Of a stretch of DNA of 43,115 nucleotides, positions 30,401-37,253 are shown piece after piece. The stretch spans positions 1 to 43,115 of the forward strand of contig CAMBIK010000006.1 of NCBI GenBank assembly GCA_945867435.1. Reading direction: 5' to 3'. How positions within the stretch are numbered: the stretch's first letter is position 1; each line of letters starts with the position of its first letter. The translations under genes and the position numbers were made by a program. Source of the DNA: Klebsiella pneumoniae (lineage in GTDB: Bacteria; Myxococcota_A; UBA796; SXON01). A model generated the notes under the pieces. The model was not told where the DNA came from. It did not search any database and was given only the letters and a program-made list of their open reading frames with translations.

Positions 30401-30663
30401 GGGCCCGTGGGGTGGTCCGGGTTGCCTTCGACACTGACGACACGGCCATCCTTGTTGCGGGCTACGAGCCCGCACGCCGTGGCGCAGCCGTTGCATAGGG
30501 ATGCGTAAAAGGTAGCGAGCCCCGGTTGAACGTTCTCGGGGTTCACTACATAGGGCAGCACTTCCTCCTGGGGCACCTTGTAGTCATAGGTGCATGCGGT
30601 GGCGGCAGCCGTCGTTGCGACGGCTCCCACCTTTAGGAAATCGCGGCGGTTGAGTCCTTCCAT
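27487..30663 (-). CDS. actB: Alternative complex III iron-sulfur subunit ActB (molybdopterin-oxidoreductase-like plus ferredoxin-like halves)
   Basis: The 1058-residue subunit carries the iron-sulfur wire of alternative complex III on the periplasmic face. A twin-arginine signal NRRDFLKVGAVATTAAATAC directs folded export. The N-terminal half is molybdopterin-oxidoreductase-like. Unlike characterised complexes, it keeps Cys57-x2-Cys60-x3-Cys64-x26-Cys91, a classical [4Fe-4S] motif. The C-terminal half holds 15 cysteines (782, 785, 788, 792; 837, 840, 845, 849; 869, 875, 879; 916, 919; 963, 967). These suffice for the family's three [4Fe-4S] and one [3Fe-4S] clusters; AVCQQCSHAPCEGVCP and KCTFCVQRIR are recognisable parts. 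A His-rich tail runs from about 1012. It follows actA by 13 bp; GGGAG lies about 5 bp before the ATG. Confidence 0.95.
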   Translation of the reverse strand: MEGLNRRDFLKVGAVATTAAATACTYDYKVPQEEVLPYVVNPENVQPGLATFYASLCNGCATACGLVARNKDGRVVSVEGNPDHPTGPGLCTKGHFDLVAAYGPDRVDSTPDAVEDALKRVIQAMAEAKVSGKKVAWLGRYRTGSASTLLDELARGGLQRVHWEALGVDSLLAATKACYGINELPVYELAEARTIVSFGFDFLGAAFGSMGMAKGWAKAKDPAQGGFTTRLVAIEPRLGLSSAVADTWLSAVPGTEAKVAFALAKLAAAAKGYTGPANALLEGVDVAAAAAASGITEVRLTDVAGWLAQAPSVVLPGGPTTQGADGTALAIATLLCNEVLGNIGTTVQLGRGFIPGQVDSYAAVQSLVADLAAGNVGVLFVDGIDLAHVAPAALGAVEAMAKAGLMVQFANEPDDSTNEKTLLFPTGSGLEQWTDASVESALHVLGQPSMVPLKATMGLGDVLLRLIKANPPALAAPITEAIASIETALPAAAVVLLPPAFDAAAAAVAAPSFGDFIKARWLAEVKPAGADNESWWTESRAKGVAILASTPGSTPWTLSNLPQVGGGLAAGERAVVLFASHLADGRWANVPWAQELPDSVATYFWTTWAEIHPRTAAAMGLGEQDMVEVKTEHGSVSVGWFGAPTVREDTVALMMGNGKKVGRYAKGRGANVFGLLSGTTDAASGALVLSGATATLARVAGESGVHALCGNMNQDGRNIAVAVNPDDAVKHQKGEAGSIVPIHHMPTDERVTAAFVSGIPDMYPEPGHPTYRFFQVFDTNACNGCGACQVACAIENNIPFVGPDQLRKGREMTWIRMDRFFEGEGENPDVRYLPAVCQQCSHAPCEGVCPVLATYHNLDGLNAMIYNRCVGTRYCANNCPYAARRFNYHTWEWPQSYHLMLNPDLSTREMGVMEKCTFCVQRIRGAKDAYRDVAFAERTDPARPVDMSKHLVPDSALRKLTACAAACPTEAITFGNWLDAAGTVRALGESPRAYTLLGELNTKPGVRYLAKVNHNRPPNVGHHGGHNAAPAGHGAPPEGHGAPAESGDKAHGAEHKEG

Positions 30664-30676
30664 CGTGGCTCCCGCT

Positions 30677-31339
30677 CTACTTGTGACAGGTCCAGCAGTC
30701 CTTCAGCTCAGCGCGCCGAAGTTCTGCCTTGGTTCCATAGTTTTCATCGACGCTCGGGTGTTGAGCGTGGCAGTCCAGACACCACCCCATCTTGAGGCTG
30801 GCGACGCGTTCGTTCACCGTCATCTCCTGAACCTCACCGTGACATTCCTGGCATTGAACACCAGAAACAACGTGACGCTTGTGGGAGAAGTACACATAAT
30901 CGGGAAGATCGTGTACCTTCTTCCAGGGGATGACTTCGCCCTTGTCCCAGTAGTCCTTCAGCTTCACGAGCTCGGGCCGGTCGGTGGTGTCGACCAGCGA
31001 GTGGCAGCCCATGCATAGGCTTTCCGCAGGTACGCCCCCGTGTATGCCCTTCCTCGCATTGCTGTGGCAGTAGTTGCAGTCCATGCCAAGGTCTTGCACA
31101 TGGCGATTGTGCGGGAACTGGATCGGCTGTTCGATCGCTTCGGCAAGCGGTCGGCCCACGGTGACCACCAGGTCGTCGGCGAAGAGTGCCGGCGGCAGAA
31201 GGTTCTTCATGCCGATCGTGAAGGTGTCTGCGGCCTCCGCGGTCTCTTCAGCGTCCGCGTTGGAGCCGCAGCCCGGCAATCCTATCGCGGCGCTCAGCGT
31301 AAACGAAAGCGCCAGGACGGCGCGGGTCTGTAGGGACAT
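30677..31339 (-). CDS. actA: Alternative complex III pentaheme cytochrome c subunit ActA
   Basis: A 220-residue lipoprotein cytochrome that moves electrons from ActB to ActE. ATG 31339 (MSLQTRAVLALSF, GAGGAA close upstream) gives a signal ending LPGC at Cys24; the frame opens further upstream but is Arg/Pro-rich. Five CxxCH motifs are present: CNYCH (88-92), CMGCH (109-113), CQECH (163-167), CLDCH (187-191) and CWTCH (215-219), the pentaheme count known for ActA. Extra histidines (FPHNRH, YFSHKRH) supply distal ligands. It is the first act gene; a promoter could lie in the 91 bp to the upstream cytochrome gene, or the two may be co-transcribed. Confidence 0.95.
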   Translation of the reverse strand: MSLQTRAVLALSFTLSAAIGLPGCGSNADAEETAEAADTFTIGMKNLLPPALFADDLVVTVGRPLAEAIEQPIQFPHNRHVQDLGMDCNYCHSNARKGIHGGVPAESLCMGCHSLVDTTDRPELVKLKDYWDKGEVIPWKKVHDLPDYVYFSHKRHVVSGVQCQECHGEVQEMTVNERVASLKMGWCLDCHAQHPSVDENYGTKAELRRAELKDCWTCHK

Positions 31340-31399
31340 CGTTCCTCGGCAGGGGGAGCAGGCGCGCGGCAGTCTAATGCGGCGAGGGCTCGGCCACAA

Positions 31400-31421
31400 G
31401 CCCCACGAATGGCTTCATGGG
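31400..31421 (-). terminator. Imperfect hairpin between the lipoprotein cytochrome and actA
   Basis: CCCCA-c-GAA / TTC-a-TGGGG with a TGGC loop, starting 9 bp after the cytochrome stop codon on the minus strand. It could attenuate or end transcription before actA, but no T run follows and one position is mismatched, so it may equally be an mRNA stabiliser or chance. Confidence 0.3.
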
Positions 31422-31430
31422 GAGCGGTTG

Positions 31431-31934
31431 CTACTTCTTGGTGAAGTCAGATTCGATGAACGCCAGCACTTCCCAAGCTTGGTCGTCGGTGAGGCCCAGA
31501 GCCGCCATCGTCGTGCCTGCGATGCCGTTTTTGATTATCCAATGTTTGACACCCACCGGGGTGGCGGCCCACCGTTCCGGCCAGTTGAACTGGGCTGGCC
31601 GCTGCGGGAGAGTAGCGCCCACGATGCCATCGCCGCCGCCGGATTGGCCGTGGCAGCTGGTGCACTTGCCCCACTGCGCCTTGCCGGCCGCGATGGCAGC
31701 GGCATCGCCCGACTTCGGGTTGGCGAGTGCGGCAGCCCCGGCGGCATTCGCAAGGTCATAGGCGGCCTTGGCCAGAGCATCGGGCGTGTAGGGGCCCGAC
31801 ATCGGTGGGGTCGGGGGCTTGGGCGCCGGGGGTGGGGGAGGCGCCACTACGGCCTTTGGCGGCGCGGGGGGGGCGACAGGAGCGGGGTCGCTCCCACACG
31901 CAAAGAGGGAGGCTGCGAGGACGGCGAGGGTCAT
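31431..31934 (-). CDS. Lipoprotein monoheme cytochrome c with proline-rich tether
   Basis: A 167-residue predicted lipoprotein: MTLAVLAASLFAC (12-residue uncharged leader) followed by a Pro/Ala-rich spacer (residues 17-45, for example PPPPPAPKPPTPP). A monoheme domain follows with CTSCHG (Cys91, Cys94, His95) and a probable axial methionine in GTTMAALGL. The tether would let the heme swing between complexes. Sitting 91 bp upstream of actA on the same strand, it is a plausible soluble-side electron acceptor for alternative complex III; this is inference. It is distinct from ActE, which has a transmembrane anchor and different spacing. Confidence 0.9.
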   Translation of the reverse strand: MTLAVLAASLFACGSDPAPVAPPAPPKAVVAPPPPPAPKPPTPPMSGPYTPDALAKAAYDLANAAGAAALANPKSGDAAAIAAGKAQWGKCTSCHGQSGGGDGIVGATLPQRPAQFNWPERWAATPVGVKHWIIKNGIAGTTMAALGLTDDQAWEVLAFIESDFTKK

Positions 31935-31950
31935 GCGAGTCCGGGGTGAG

Positions 31951-31971
31951 GAGCGGTGGGTCTAGCCGCTC
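31951..31971. promoter_or_regulatory. Inverted repeat upstream of the cytochrome gene
   Basis: GAGCGG-TGGGTCTAG-CCGCTC, a perfect 6 bp arm with a 9 base spacer, ends 17 bp before the cytochrome ATG at 31934. It could be a leader hairpin or operator for the respiratory operon; no protein family can be assigned to it. Confidence 0.3.
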
Positions 31972-32012
31972 TGTTGCCCAGTGCCAGTGAGGGGGATTAC
32001 GGCACCGCAGAG

Positions 32013-32204
32013 TTACAGAAAACCGACGGGCCGCAACGCGTACATCGCCGCCATGAGCGCGTTGAACGCATCTTCTTCATCGGTGATCTCGCCGACATCG
32101 CCGATGGCCGCCATCACGGTGTCGATCGTGTAGTCCCGGAGGGTCGCCAGCGCGCTTTCGTCGGCGATGATCGTGGCCGCGGTGGCGGCGTTGAACGTGT
32201 ACAT
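32013..32204 (-). CDS. Small acidic hypothetical protein, 63 aa
   Basis: Almost every codon ends in G or C, which supports real coding. The protein is helical and acidic, without signal peptide or membrane helix: alternating Ala-rich stretches (FNAATAATIIADES, TIDTVMAAIGDV) and an EITDEEDAFNAL segment, ending RPVGFL. I do not recognise the family; a leader-like or regulatory peptide is possible but unsupported. No clear Shine-Dalgarno precedes the ATG. It is divergent from the eight-cysteine lipoprotein (75 bp between starts). Confidence 0.6.
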   Translation of the reverse strand: MYTFNAATAATIIADESALATLRDYTIDTVMAAIGDVGEITDEEDAFNALMAAMYALRPVGFL

Positions 32205-32279
32205 GGGGTTTCGCTCAGAGGTTCAGGAGAGCCTATCCCAGCGTCGGGGGTTAGCTCAGGACTTCCGATTGAGGCGTGT

Positions 32280-32636
32280 TTGTTCGTCTTCTTCCTGGTT
32301 GCCTGCGCCCATCCCGATGCCGTCGCGGTGCCTGCCCTGGTGCCGGCTCCTCGCTTCGGCGGGATGTCGATGCCCGTTGAGGCGCGCCTCGAAGGCATGG
32401 CCACGCCGGGGGAGTGCGCGGCGGATGCGGACTGCGCCACCGCGGGCTGCTCGGCTGAGGTGTGCGTGGCTACGGAGCGGGCGCCCGACGTCGTAACGAC
32501 CTGCGAGATCCTGCCGGTGTATTCGGAATTGAAGGCCTGCACCTGCCAGTCGGGGGAGTGTCGCTGGGTGCGGGAAGCGGGTGCTCGGGCGCTTGGGGTG
32601 CCGAGGTTGCTTCCGGGCGGCCTGCCCACCCGTTGA
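32280..32636 (+). CDS. Eight-cysteine-cluster lipoprotein
   Basis: A 118-residue protein with eight cysteines in the spacing typical of the eight-cysteine-cluster domain found in myxobacteria: Cys-x5-Cys-x4-Cys-x4-Cys and then a late Cys, Cys, Cys, Cys group (GECAADADCATAGCSAEVC, then VVTTCEIL, LKACTCQSGECRW). The best start is TTG 32280, giving MFVFFLVAC, an eight-residue uncharged lipoprotein leader; no ATG or GTG lies nearby in frame and the frame is open far upstream. The disulfide-rich domain suggests an exported, stable small protein; partner unknown. Confidence 0.7.
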   Translation: MFVFFLVACAHPDAVAVPALVPAPRFGGMSMPVEARLEGMATPGECAADADCATAGCSAEVCVATERAPDVVTTCEILPVYSELKACTCQSGECRWVREAGARALGVPRLLPGGLPTR

Positions 32637-32654
32637 CTTCGCGGCGCACCCTCC

Positions 32655-32762
32655 TTACCAAGAAGTGATGACGAGCCGCGGCATCGTCGAGCCGTCGCGC
32701 GCGATGCGGGTTGCACGCAAGTGGTGACCTTCGACCAGGATCTGCTCGTCGAAGTAGACTTT
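32655..32762 (-). pseudogene. Probable 3' remnant of a gene next to tRNA-Leu
   Basis: A 35-codon open segment ending in TAA at 32655-32657 uses strongly GC-biased third positions and reads like a normal protein C-terminus (KVYFDEQILVEGHHL, MPRLVITSW). It has no start codon before an in-frame TGA at 32763-32765, and immediately beyond lies the 3' end of tRNA-Leu. This fits a truncated gene left by loss or insertion at the tRNA. TAAGGAGGG follows directly on the minus strand without a gene behind it. The parent family was not recognised. Chance coding-like sequence cannot be excluded. Confidence 0.35.
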
Positions 32763-32818
32763 TCAGCGCCCTAGGCTGCAGTCAGACCCTGGGGAGTCCA
32801 AGTCCTCTTCGATGGCAC

Positions 32819-32904
32819 TGGTGGGGGCGGTGGGAGTTGAACCCACAAGAGTATACACTCGGGGGATTTTGAATCCCCTGCGTCTGCCATTCCGCCACGC
32901 CCCC
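32819..32904 (-). tRNA. tRNA-Leu (anticodon CAA), CCA encoded
   Basis: The minus strand folds into a class II tRNA of 86 bases. The acceptor stem is GGGGGCG with CGCCCCC, discriminator A and genome-encoded CCA at the 3' end. The anticodon arm is GGGGA-TTCAAAA-TCCCC with anticodon CAA, reading UUG codons. The D arm begins TGGCGGAATGGCAGACGC, and the T arm contains GTTCAACTCC. A long variable arm is expected for leucine tRNAs and fits the GAGTGTATACTCT stretch. Several open frames overlap it by chance. Confidence 0.95.
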
Positions 32905-32986
32905 GTGCGCAACGAGAACGAAGCTTTTACACCGCGCTGGGCTTTCCGCAACCGCGTAGGCTACGATGGCGGGCAGAGGCGGGTCC

Positions 32987-33805
32987 ATGAAGGTTGCGGT
33001 TTTGGCGCTGGCGTTCCTTGGGGGGTGTGAACCCCAGAAGATCGCCCTTGGTCAGGGGGGCGCGAACGACGCCCGGTTGTTCGCCGATGTGTACACATGG
33101 CAGTGTGAAGAACGCTCGGATACCGACACCTTCTACTACGACGGCGTGTTCAGCTATCAGGTCTCTCTGGAATATTCGCCAGATGACCTGACTCAGCGTG
33201 ACCTGCCCGCCTCGGGGTGCACCAGCGGCCTGGACATGTTCCCCAGCGATGCGGGCGGCGGCGGGACCAACATCCCCGACGCGGGCAGTCCGGTGTGGTC
33301 CAACGGCGATGTGAGCGGCACATTGGCTAACGGGACCACCGGCTTCTACTTCGACGACGTGTTTGGAGACGTGCAGAACTGCGCCTATGCGGAGGACTTG
33401 ATTGGCGAAGGCACCAAGCTCTCCGACGCGGGCTCGTTCTCGGGTGCCACCACCCCGGTGGCCGGCACGCTCGACGATGTGCAGATCAGCAACTACGACG
33501 AAAACTCCGGCCTCGTCTTCGGCGCGCCTGTGGATGTGTCGTGGACCATGAAGGGGTGGGACGACGCCTGGGTGCAGATTCGCGCTGAAACCATGGGTGA
33601 GCTCACCGATTCGGTCACCTGCAACACCGGCGGCGCCAACAGCTACTCGGTGGACGAAGGGGTGTGGTCGCTCATGAACAGCGCGGTTGAGGCGGATGTG
33701 ACGAACTTGTTCGTGACGGTCCAGAATGCCGACACGGTGACCACTTCCGACGGTCAGCGGATTGAAGTGGTCACGCGCGTGGTGCACGCGGCCGTCGTCC
33801 GCTAA
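32987..33805 (+). CDS. Hypothetical secreted lipoprotein, 272 aa
   Basis: ATG 32987 gives MKVAVLALAFLGGC, a conventional signal with Lys2 and lipobox LGGC; GAGG lies about 6 bp upstream. The mature protein is acidic, rich in Gly, Asp, Ser and Thr, and beta-structured (SYQVSLEYSPDDL, GFYFDDVFGDVQNC, APVDVSWTMKGWDDAWVQI). Four cysteines may pair. I do not recognise the family and no catalytic motif is visible. It starts after tRNA-Leu in the opposite direction and is followed 11 bp after its stop by the receiver-domain gene. Confidence 0.75.
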   Translation: MKVAVLALAFLGGCEPQKIALGQGGANDARLFADVYTWQCEERSDTDTFYYDGVFSYQVSLEYSPDDLTQRDLPASGCTSGLDMFPSDAGGGGTNIPDAGSPVWSNGDVSGTLANGTTGFYFDDVFGDVQNCAYAEDLIGEGTKLSDAGSFSGATTPVAGTLDDVQISNYDENSGLVFGAPVDVSWTMKGWDDAWVQIRAETMGELTDSVTCNTGGANSYSVDEGVWSLMNSAVEADVTNLFVTVQNADTVTTSDGQRIEVVTRVVHAAVVR

Positions 33806-33816
33806 GCTCTCGGTCG

Positions 33817-34593
33817 ATGCTCGGATCTGTCGTTTTGGTCGTGGACCCCGTTGCCCAGACGGGTGAGCGCGTGGCGCAGGCCTTGGCCGGCACGCGTTTT
33901 TCGGTGCGGGTCGTGCGTGATGCGGTTGAGGCGGAGCTGGCCCTCGACGGCGAGCCGATCGTGGCTGTGTTCGCCGCAATTTCGGTTCCGCGGGGCAGCG
34001 CCTACGAGCTGGCGCGCCAGGTGCGGGCCAAACACCCGGAAGCGGCGGTGCTGCTCGTTTCGGGTGGCTTCGACGTGTACAACGCGGAACGTGCAGCGGA
34101 AGCAGGCGTCATCGGCAGACTTTCACGACCGTTCTCCGTGGAAGCGGTGCGGCGCCATCTTGAAGGTGCGCTCGGTCCGCTGGGCATCGAAGACGCTCCG
34201 ATGCTCGATGCGTTCACCACGATCGAGAACCTGCCGGAGGTGGAACCTGAGGTGACCGGATCGTTTTTCGCTCCGGCCCGTGCAGCGTTTCCCATCCCCG
34301 AGCCGGCGACTCCCGTGGGCGATGAACGGCTGTCCTCGTTTCTGCCGCGCGACTGGCGCACGCTGCCGCCCGTTCAGGTCGATCCTGCGGTGGTCGGTCC
34401 GGCGCTGGAACGAGCGATTCTTGCTGTGCTGCCCGAAGTGGTGGAAGCGGTCCTGAACAAGGCGATCGCCACATCCCCGGCGTTTCGGGAGATGATCGAG
34501 GTCGCCGTCGAGGAGGCGATGCGCGAAGAGCTGCCTTCCATCGCCCGGCGGGTCATCCGCGAGAGGATGGCGGAGATCGAACGGGGGGAGTAG
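33817..34593 (+). CDS. Degenerate response-regulator receiver protein with C-terminal helical domain
   Basis: A 258-residue cytoplasmic protein. Residues 4-120 follow the receiver beta/alpha pattern (VVLVVDPVAQTGERV, AAVLLVSGGFDVYNAERA, AGVIGRLSRPFSVEAV). However, the phosphoacceptor position is Ala54 (VFAAISVP where DxxMP is expected) and the conserved Lys is Arg104 (SRPF). It is therefore unlikely to be phosphorylated in the usual way. Residues 205-258 are amphipathic helices (VVEAVLNKAIATSPAF, MREELPSIARRVIRERM) like the tails of deltaproteobacterial CheY-like adaptors. It precedes valS by 37 bp and may be co-transcribed with it. Confidence 0.85.
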   Translation: MLGSVVLVVDPVAQTGERVAQALAGTRFSVRVVRDAVEAELALDGEPIVAVFAAISVPRGSAYELARQVRAKHPEAAVLLVSGGFDVYNAERAAEAGVIGRLSRPFSVEAVRRHLEGALGPLGIEDAPMLDAFTTIENLPEVEPEVTGSFFAPARAAFPIPEPATPVGDERLSSFLPRDWRTLPPVQVDPAVVGPALERAILAVLPEVVEAVLNKAIATSPAFREMIEVAVEEAMREELPSIARRVIRERMAEIERGE

Positions 34594-34630
34594 CCGTCGC
34601 GTGTTAGCTCCGGGGCCCCGCTGAGGCCTG

Positions 34631-37243
34631 ATGAACACCCCCGCCCCCGAGCTTCCGCAGTATTACGACGCCCACGCGGCGTTCGCTCGCTACGCCGAAA
34701 CCTGGGAAAAGTCGGGCGTGTACTCCCCGAATCCCGATGCGCCGGGCACGCCCTATAGCATCGTGATCCCCCCGCCCAACATCACGGGGAGCCTCCATAT
34801 GGGGCATGCCGTGAACTACACGCTTCAGGACGTGCTGATCCGCTACAAGCGGATGGATGGTTTCAACGCGGTGTGGATCCCGGGTACGGACCACGCGGGG
34901 ATTGCTACCCAGTGGATCGTGGAGAAGCAGCTTCGCGCGAAGGGAATCGAACGGCGGGACCTTGGGCGCGAGAAGTTCCTTGAAGCCGTTTGGGCGTGGA
35001 AGGCGGAATCGGGCGGCGCGATCGTTCGGCAGTTGAAGCGGCTTGGCGTGAGCTGCGACTGGTCGCGCGAGCGGTTCACGATGGATGAAGGGCTCAGCCG
35101 CTCGGTGCGGGAGTCGTTCGTAAAGCTGTACGAGGAAGGCTCGATCTACCGAGCCACGCGGCTGATCAACTGGGATCCGGTCGGGCTCACCGCGATCTCG
35201 GATCTCGAGGTTGAGACCGAGGAGAACGTGCAGGGGGAGCTGTGGAGCTTCGCCTACCCGCTCTCTGATGGAAGCGGCGAGATCGTGGTGGCCACGACCC
35301 GCCCCGAGACCATGCTGGGGGACACCGCGGTGGCCGTCCACCCGGCCGACGAGCGGTACAAGCACCTGATCGGCAAGACCGTGCGTCATCCACTTCTGGA
35401 CCGAGAGATCCCGATCATCGGCGATTCCATCCTCGTGGATCCTGCCTTCGGGAGCGGTGCCGTCAAGGTCACCCCCGCCCACGACTTCAACGACCATGAG
35501 GTCGGTAAGCGCCACGACCTGCCGATGCTCACCATCTTCACGCTCGATGGTAAGGTGAACGAGGTCGGCGGGATCTACGCCGGAATGGACAGGTTCGACG
35601 CACGTGCCCGGATCAAGCTGGACATCGAGGCGCTCGGCCTTTTCCGAGGGGCGAAGCTGAACGTGATGACCCTGCCGAGGAGCCAGCGTTCGGGTTCGGT
35701 CGTGGAGCCGATGGTCTCGACCCAGTGGTTCGTGAAGATGCGCCCGCTGGCCGCCCCGGCGCTGGCCGCGGTCGAAAACGAATTCACGACCTTTCACCCT
35801 CGTCAATGGGAGAACACCTACTACGCCTGGCTCCGCGACATCAAGGATTGGTGCATCTCTCGGCAGCTGTGGTGGGGACATCGCATTCCGGCCTGGCACT
35901 GCGCCGATTGCACAGCGACAACGGTTTCACGTCACGACGTGGCCGCATGCGCGACCTGCGGAAGCGCGAACGTCGTGCAAGACGAGGATGTGCTCGACAC
36001 CTGGTTCAGCTCGGCCCTCTGGCCGTGCTCCACCCTGGGCTGGCCGGACCGCTCTCGTGAATTAGCCAAATGGTACCCGACCAGTGTGCTGGTGACGGGT
36101 TTCGACATCATCTTCTTCTGGGTGGCCAGGATGATGGTCTCGGGGCTTCACCACATGGGGGCGGTCCCGTTCAAGGACGTGTACATTCACGGCCTTGTCC
36201 GGGATGAAAATGGCGACAAGATGTCCAAGACCAAGGGCAACGTGGTCGATCCGCTGATCGCGATGGAACGCCACGGCACCGATGCCTTGCGCATGACCCT
36301 CGCTTCGCTCGCTGGCCTGGGTCGAGACCTGCTGTGGAGCGACAAGAGCGTGGAATCGTGGACCCGCTTCCAGAACAAGGTGTGGCAGTCGTTCCGGTTC
36401 TTGCGGGTGCACATCGACGAGAAGCCGGCTTTTGCCGAACCGGGCACGATGGATCTCTGGATCCTTGCTCGGGCGGGTGTGGCCGTGGCCAACGTTCGCG
36501 CCGCCCTGGACGCCTATCGCTTCAACGACGCGGTCTCCGAGCTGCACCGCTTCATCTGGTACGAGCTTTGCGACTGGTACCTGGAGTTCTCGAAGGCGGC
36601 CCTGTACGGAGAGGATGAGGCGGCCAAGGCTTCCGCAAAGTACACCTTGTGGACGGTGTACTCGGCGGTCGCACGACTCCTGCACCCGTTCATGCCGTTC
36701 CTGGCCGAAGAGATCTGGCAGAACCTGCCGGGAACGGTTGGGAGCGTGATGGTGGCGCCGTATCCGAAGGTCGGCGACTTCCCCGCCGCCGATGCCTCCC
36801 TGGACGATGTCGCCTTGTTGCAGGAGGCCATTGTCGCGGTGCGCCGGGTGCGCGCGGAGAAGGAGCTATCTGGAAAGATCCCGTTGGAACTGGTGTCTCG
36901 CGGGCTGGGGGCGTTGCCGCGCTTTCACGCGGTCCTGAACGATCTCGCCAACGTGACGATCGTGGATGGGGAAAAGCCCGATGCTGCCGCGACCGTTGTG
37001 ATCCTGGGTATCGAAGCCTGGGTTCCGTTGACCGGTGTGCTGGATTTGGACAAGGAGCGCGAGCGGCTCGGCGTTCAGATCGCCAAGGCGCAGAAGTCCG
37101 TCGACTTCCTGCGCGGCTTGCTCGGCAACGAGGGTTTCGTGGCCAAGGCGAAGCCGGAGCTGCTCGCGGGCCGTCGTGCGGAGCTGGCCGCGGACGAGGC
37201 GAAGCTCGATACGCTCACGGCGGCGGTCGCTGCCTTGGGGTGA
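34631..37243 (+). CDS. valS: Valyl-tRNA synthetase
   Basis: A cytoplasmic class I synthetase that charges tRNA-Val, 870 residues against about 950 in E. coli. The HIGH-type motif is HMGH at 56-59 (IPPPNITGSLHMGHAVNY) and KMSKTKGN at 530-537 is the KMSKS motif. A CP1 editing domain is present (VVATTRPETMLGDTAVAVHP, TPAHDFNDHEVGKRH). A Cys4 zinc-ribbon insertion (CADC, then CATCG) lies near residue 425, before the DEDVLDTWFSSALWP segment. The C-terminus ends in a coiled coil (DLDKERERLGVQIAKAQK) that contacts tRNA. All features agree with bacterial ValS. ATG 34631 follows the receiver gene by 37 bp. Confidence 0.97.
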   Translation: MNTPAPELPQYYDAHAAFARYAETWEKSGVYSPNPDAPGTPYSIVIPPPNITGSLHMGHAVNYTLQDVLIRYKRMDGFNAVWIPGTDHAGIATQWIVEKQLRAKGIERRDLGREKFLEAVWAWKAESGGAIVRQLKRLGVSCDWSRERFTMDEGLSRSVRESFVKLYEEGSIYRATRLINWDPVGLTAISDLEVETEENVQGELWSFAYPLSDGSGEIVVATTRPETMLGDTAVAVHPADERYKHLIGKTVRHPLLDREIPIIGDSILVDPAFGSGAVKVTPAHDFNDHEVGKRHDLPMLTIFTLDGKVNEVGGIYAGMDRFDARARIKLDIEALGLFRGAKLNVMTLPRSQRSGSVVEPMVSTQWFVKMRPLAAPALAAVENEFTTFHPRQWENTYYAWLRDIKDWCISRQLWWGHRIPAWHCADCTATTVSRHDVAACATCGSANVVQDEDVLDTWFSSALWPCSTLGWPDRSRELAKWYPTSVLVTGFDIIFFWVARMMVSGLHHMGAVPFKDVYIHGLVRDENGDKMSKTKGNVVDPLIAMERHGTDALRMTLASLAGLGRDLLWSDKSVESWTRFQNKVWQSFRFLRVHIDEKPAFAEPGTMDLWILARAGVAVANVRAALDAYRFNDAVSELHRFIWYELCDWYLEFSKAALYGEDEAAKASAKYTLWTVYSAVARLLHPFMPFLAEEIWQNLPGTVGSVMVAPYPKVGDFPAADASLDDVALLQEAIVAVRRVRAEKELSGKIPLELVSRGLGALPRFHAVLNDLANVTIVDGEKPDAAATVVILGIEAWVPLTGVLDLDKERERLGVQIAKAQKSVDFLRGLLGNEGFVAKAKPELLAGRRAELAADEAKLDTLTAAVAALG

Positions 37244-37253
37244 GGCGACTGCG

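Noticed and set aside
32763-32951. Short frames over tRNA-Leu, and the TGA at 32763-32765 as selenocysteine
   Set aside because: They are explained by tRNA sequence; there is no selenocysteine insertion-like hairpin or selenoprotein context after the TGA, so a stop in a remnant is simpler.
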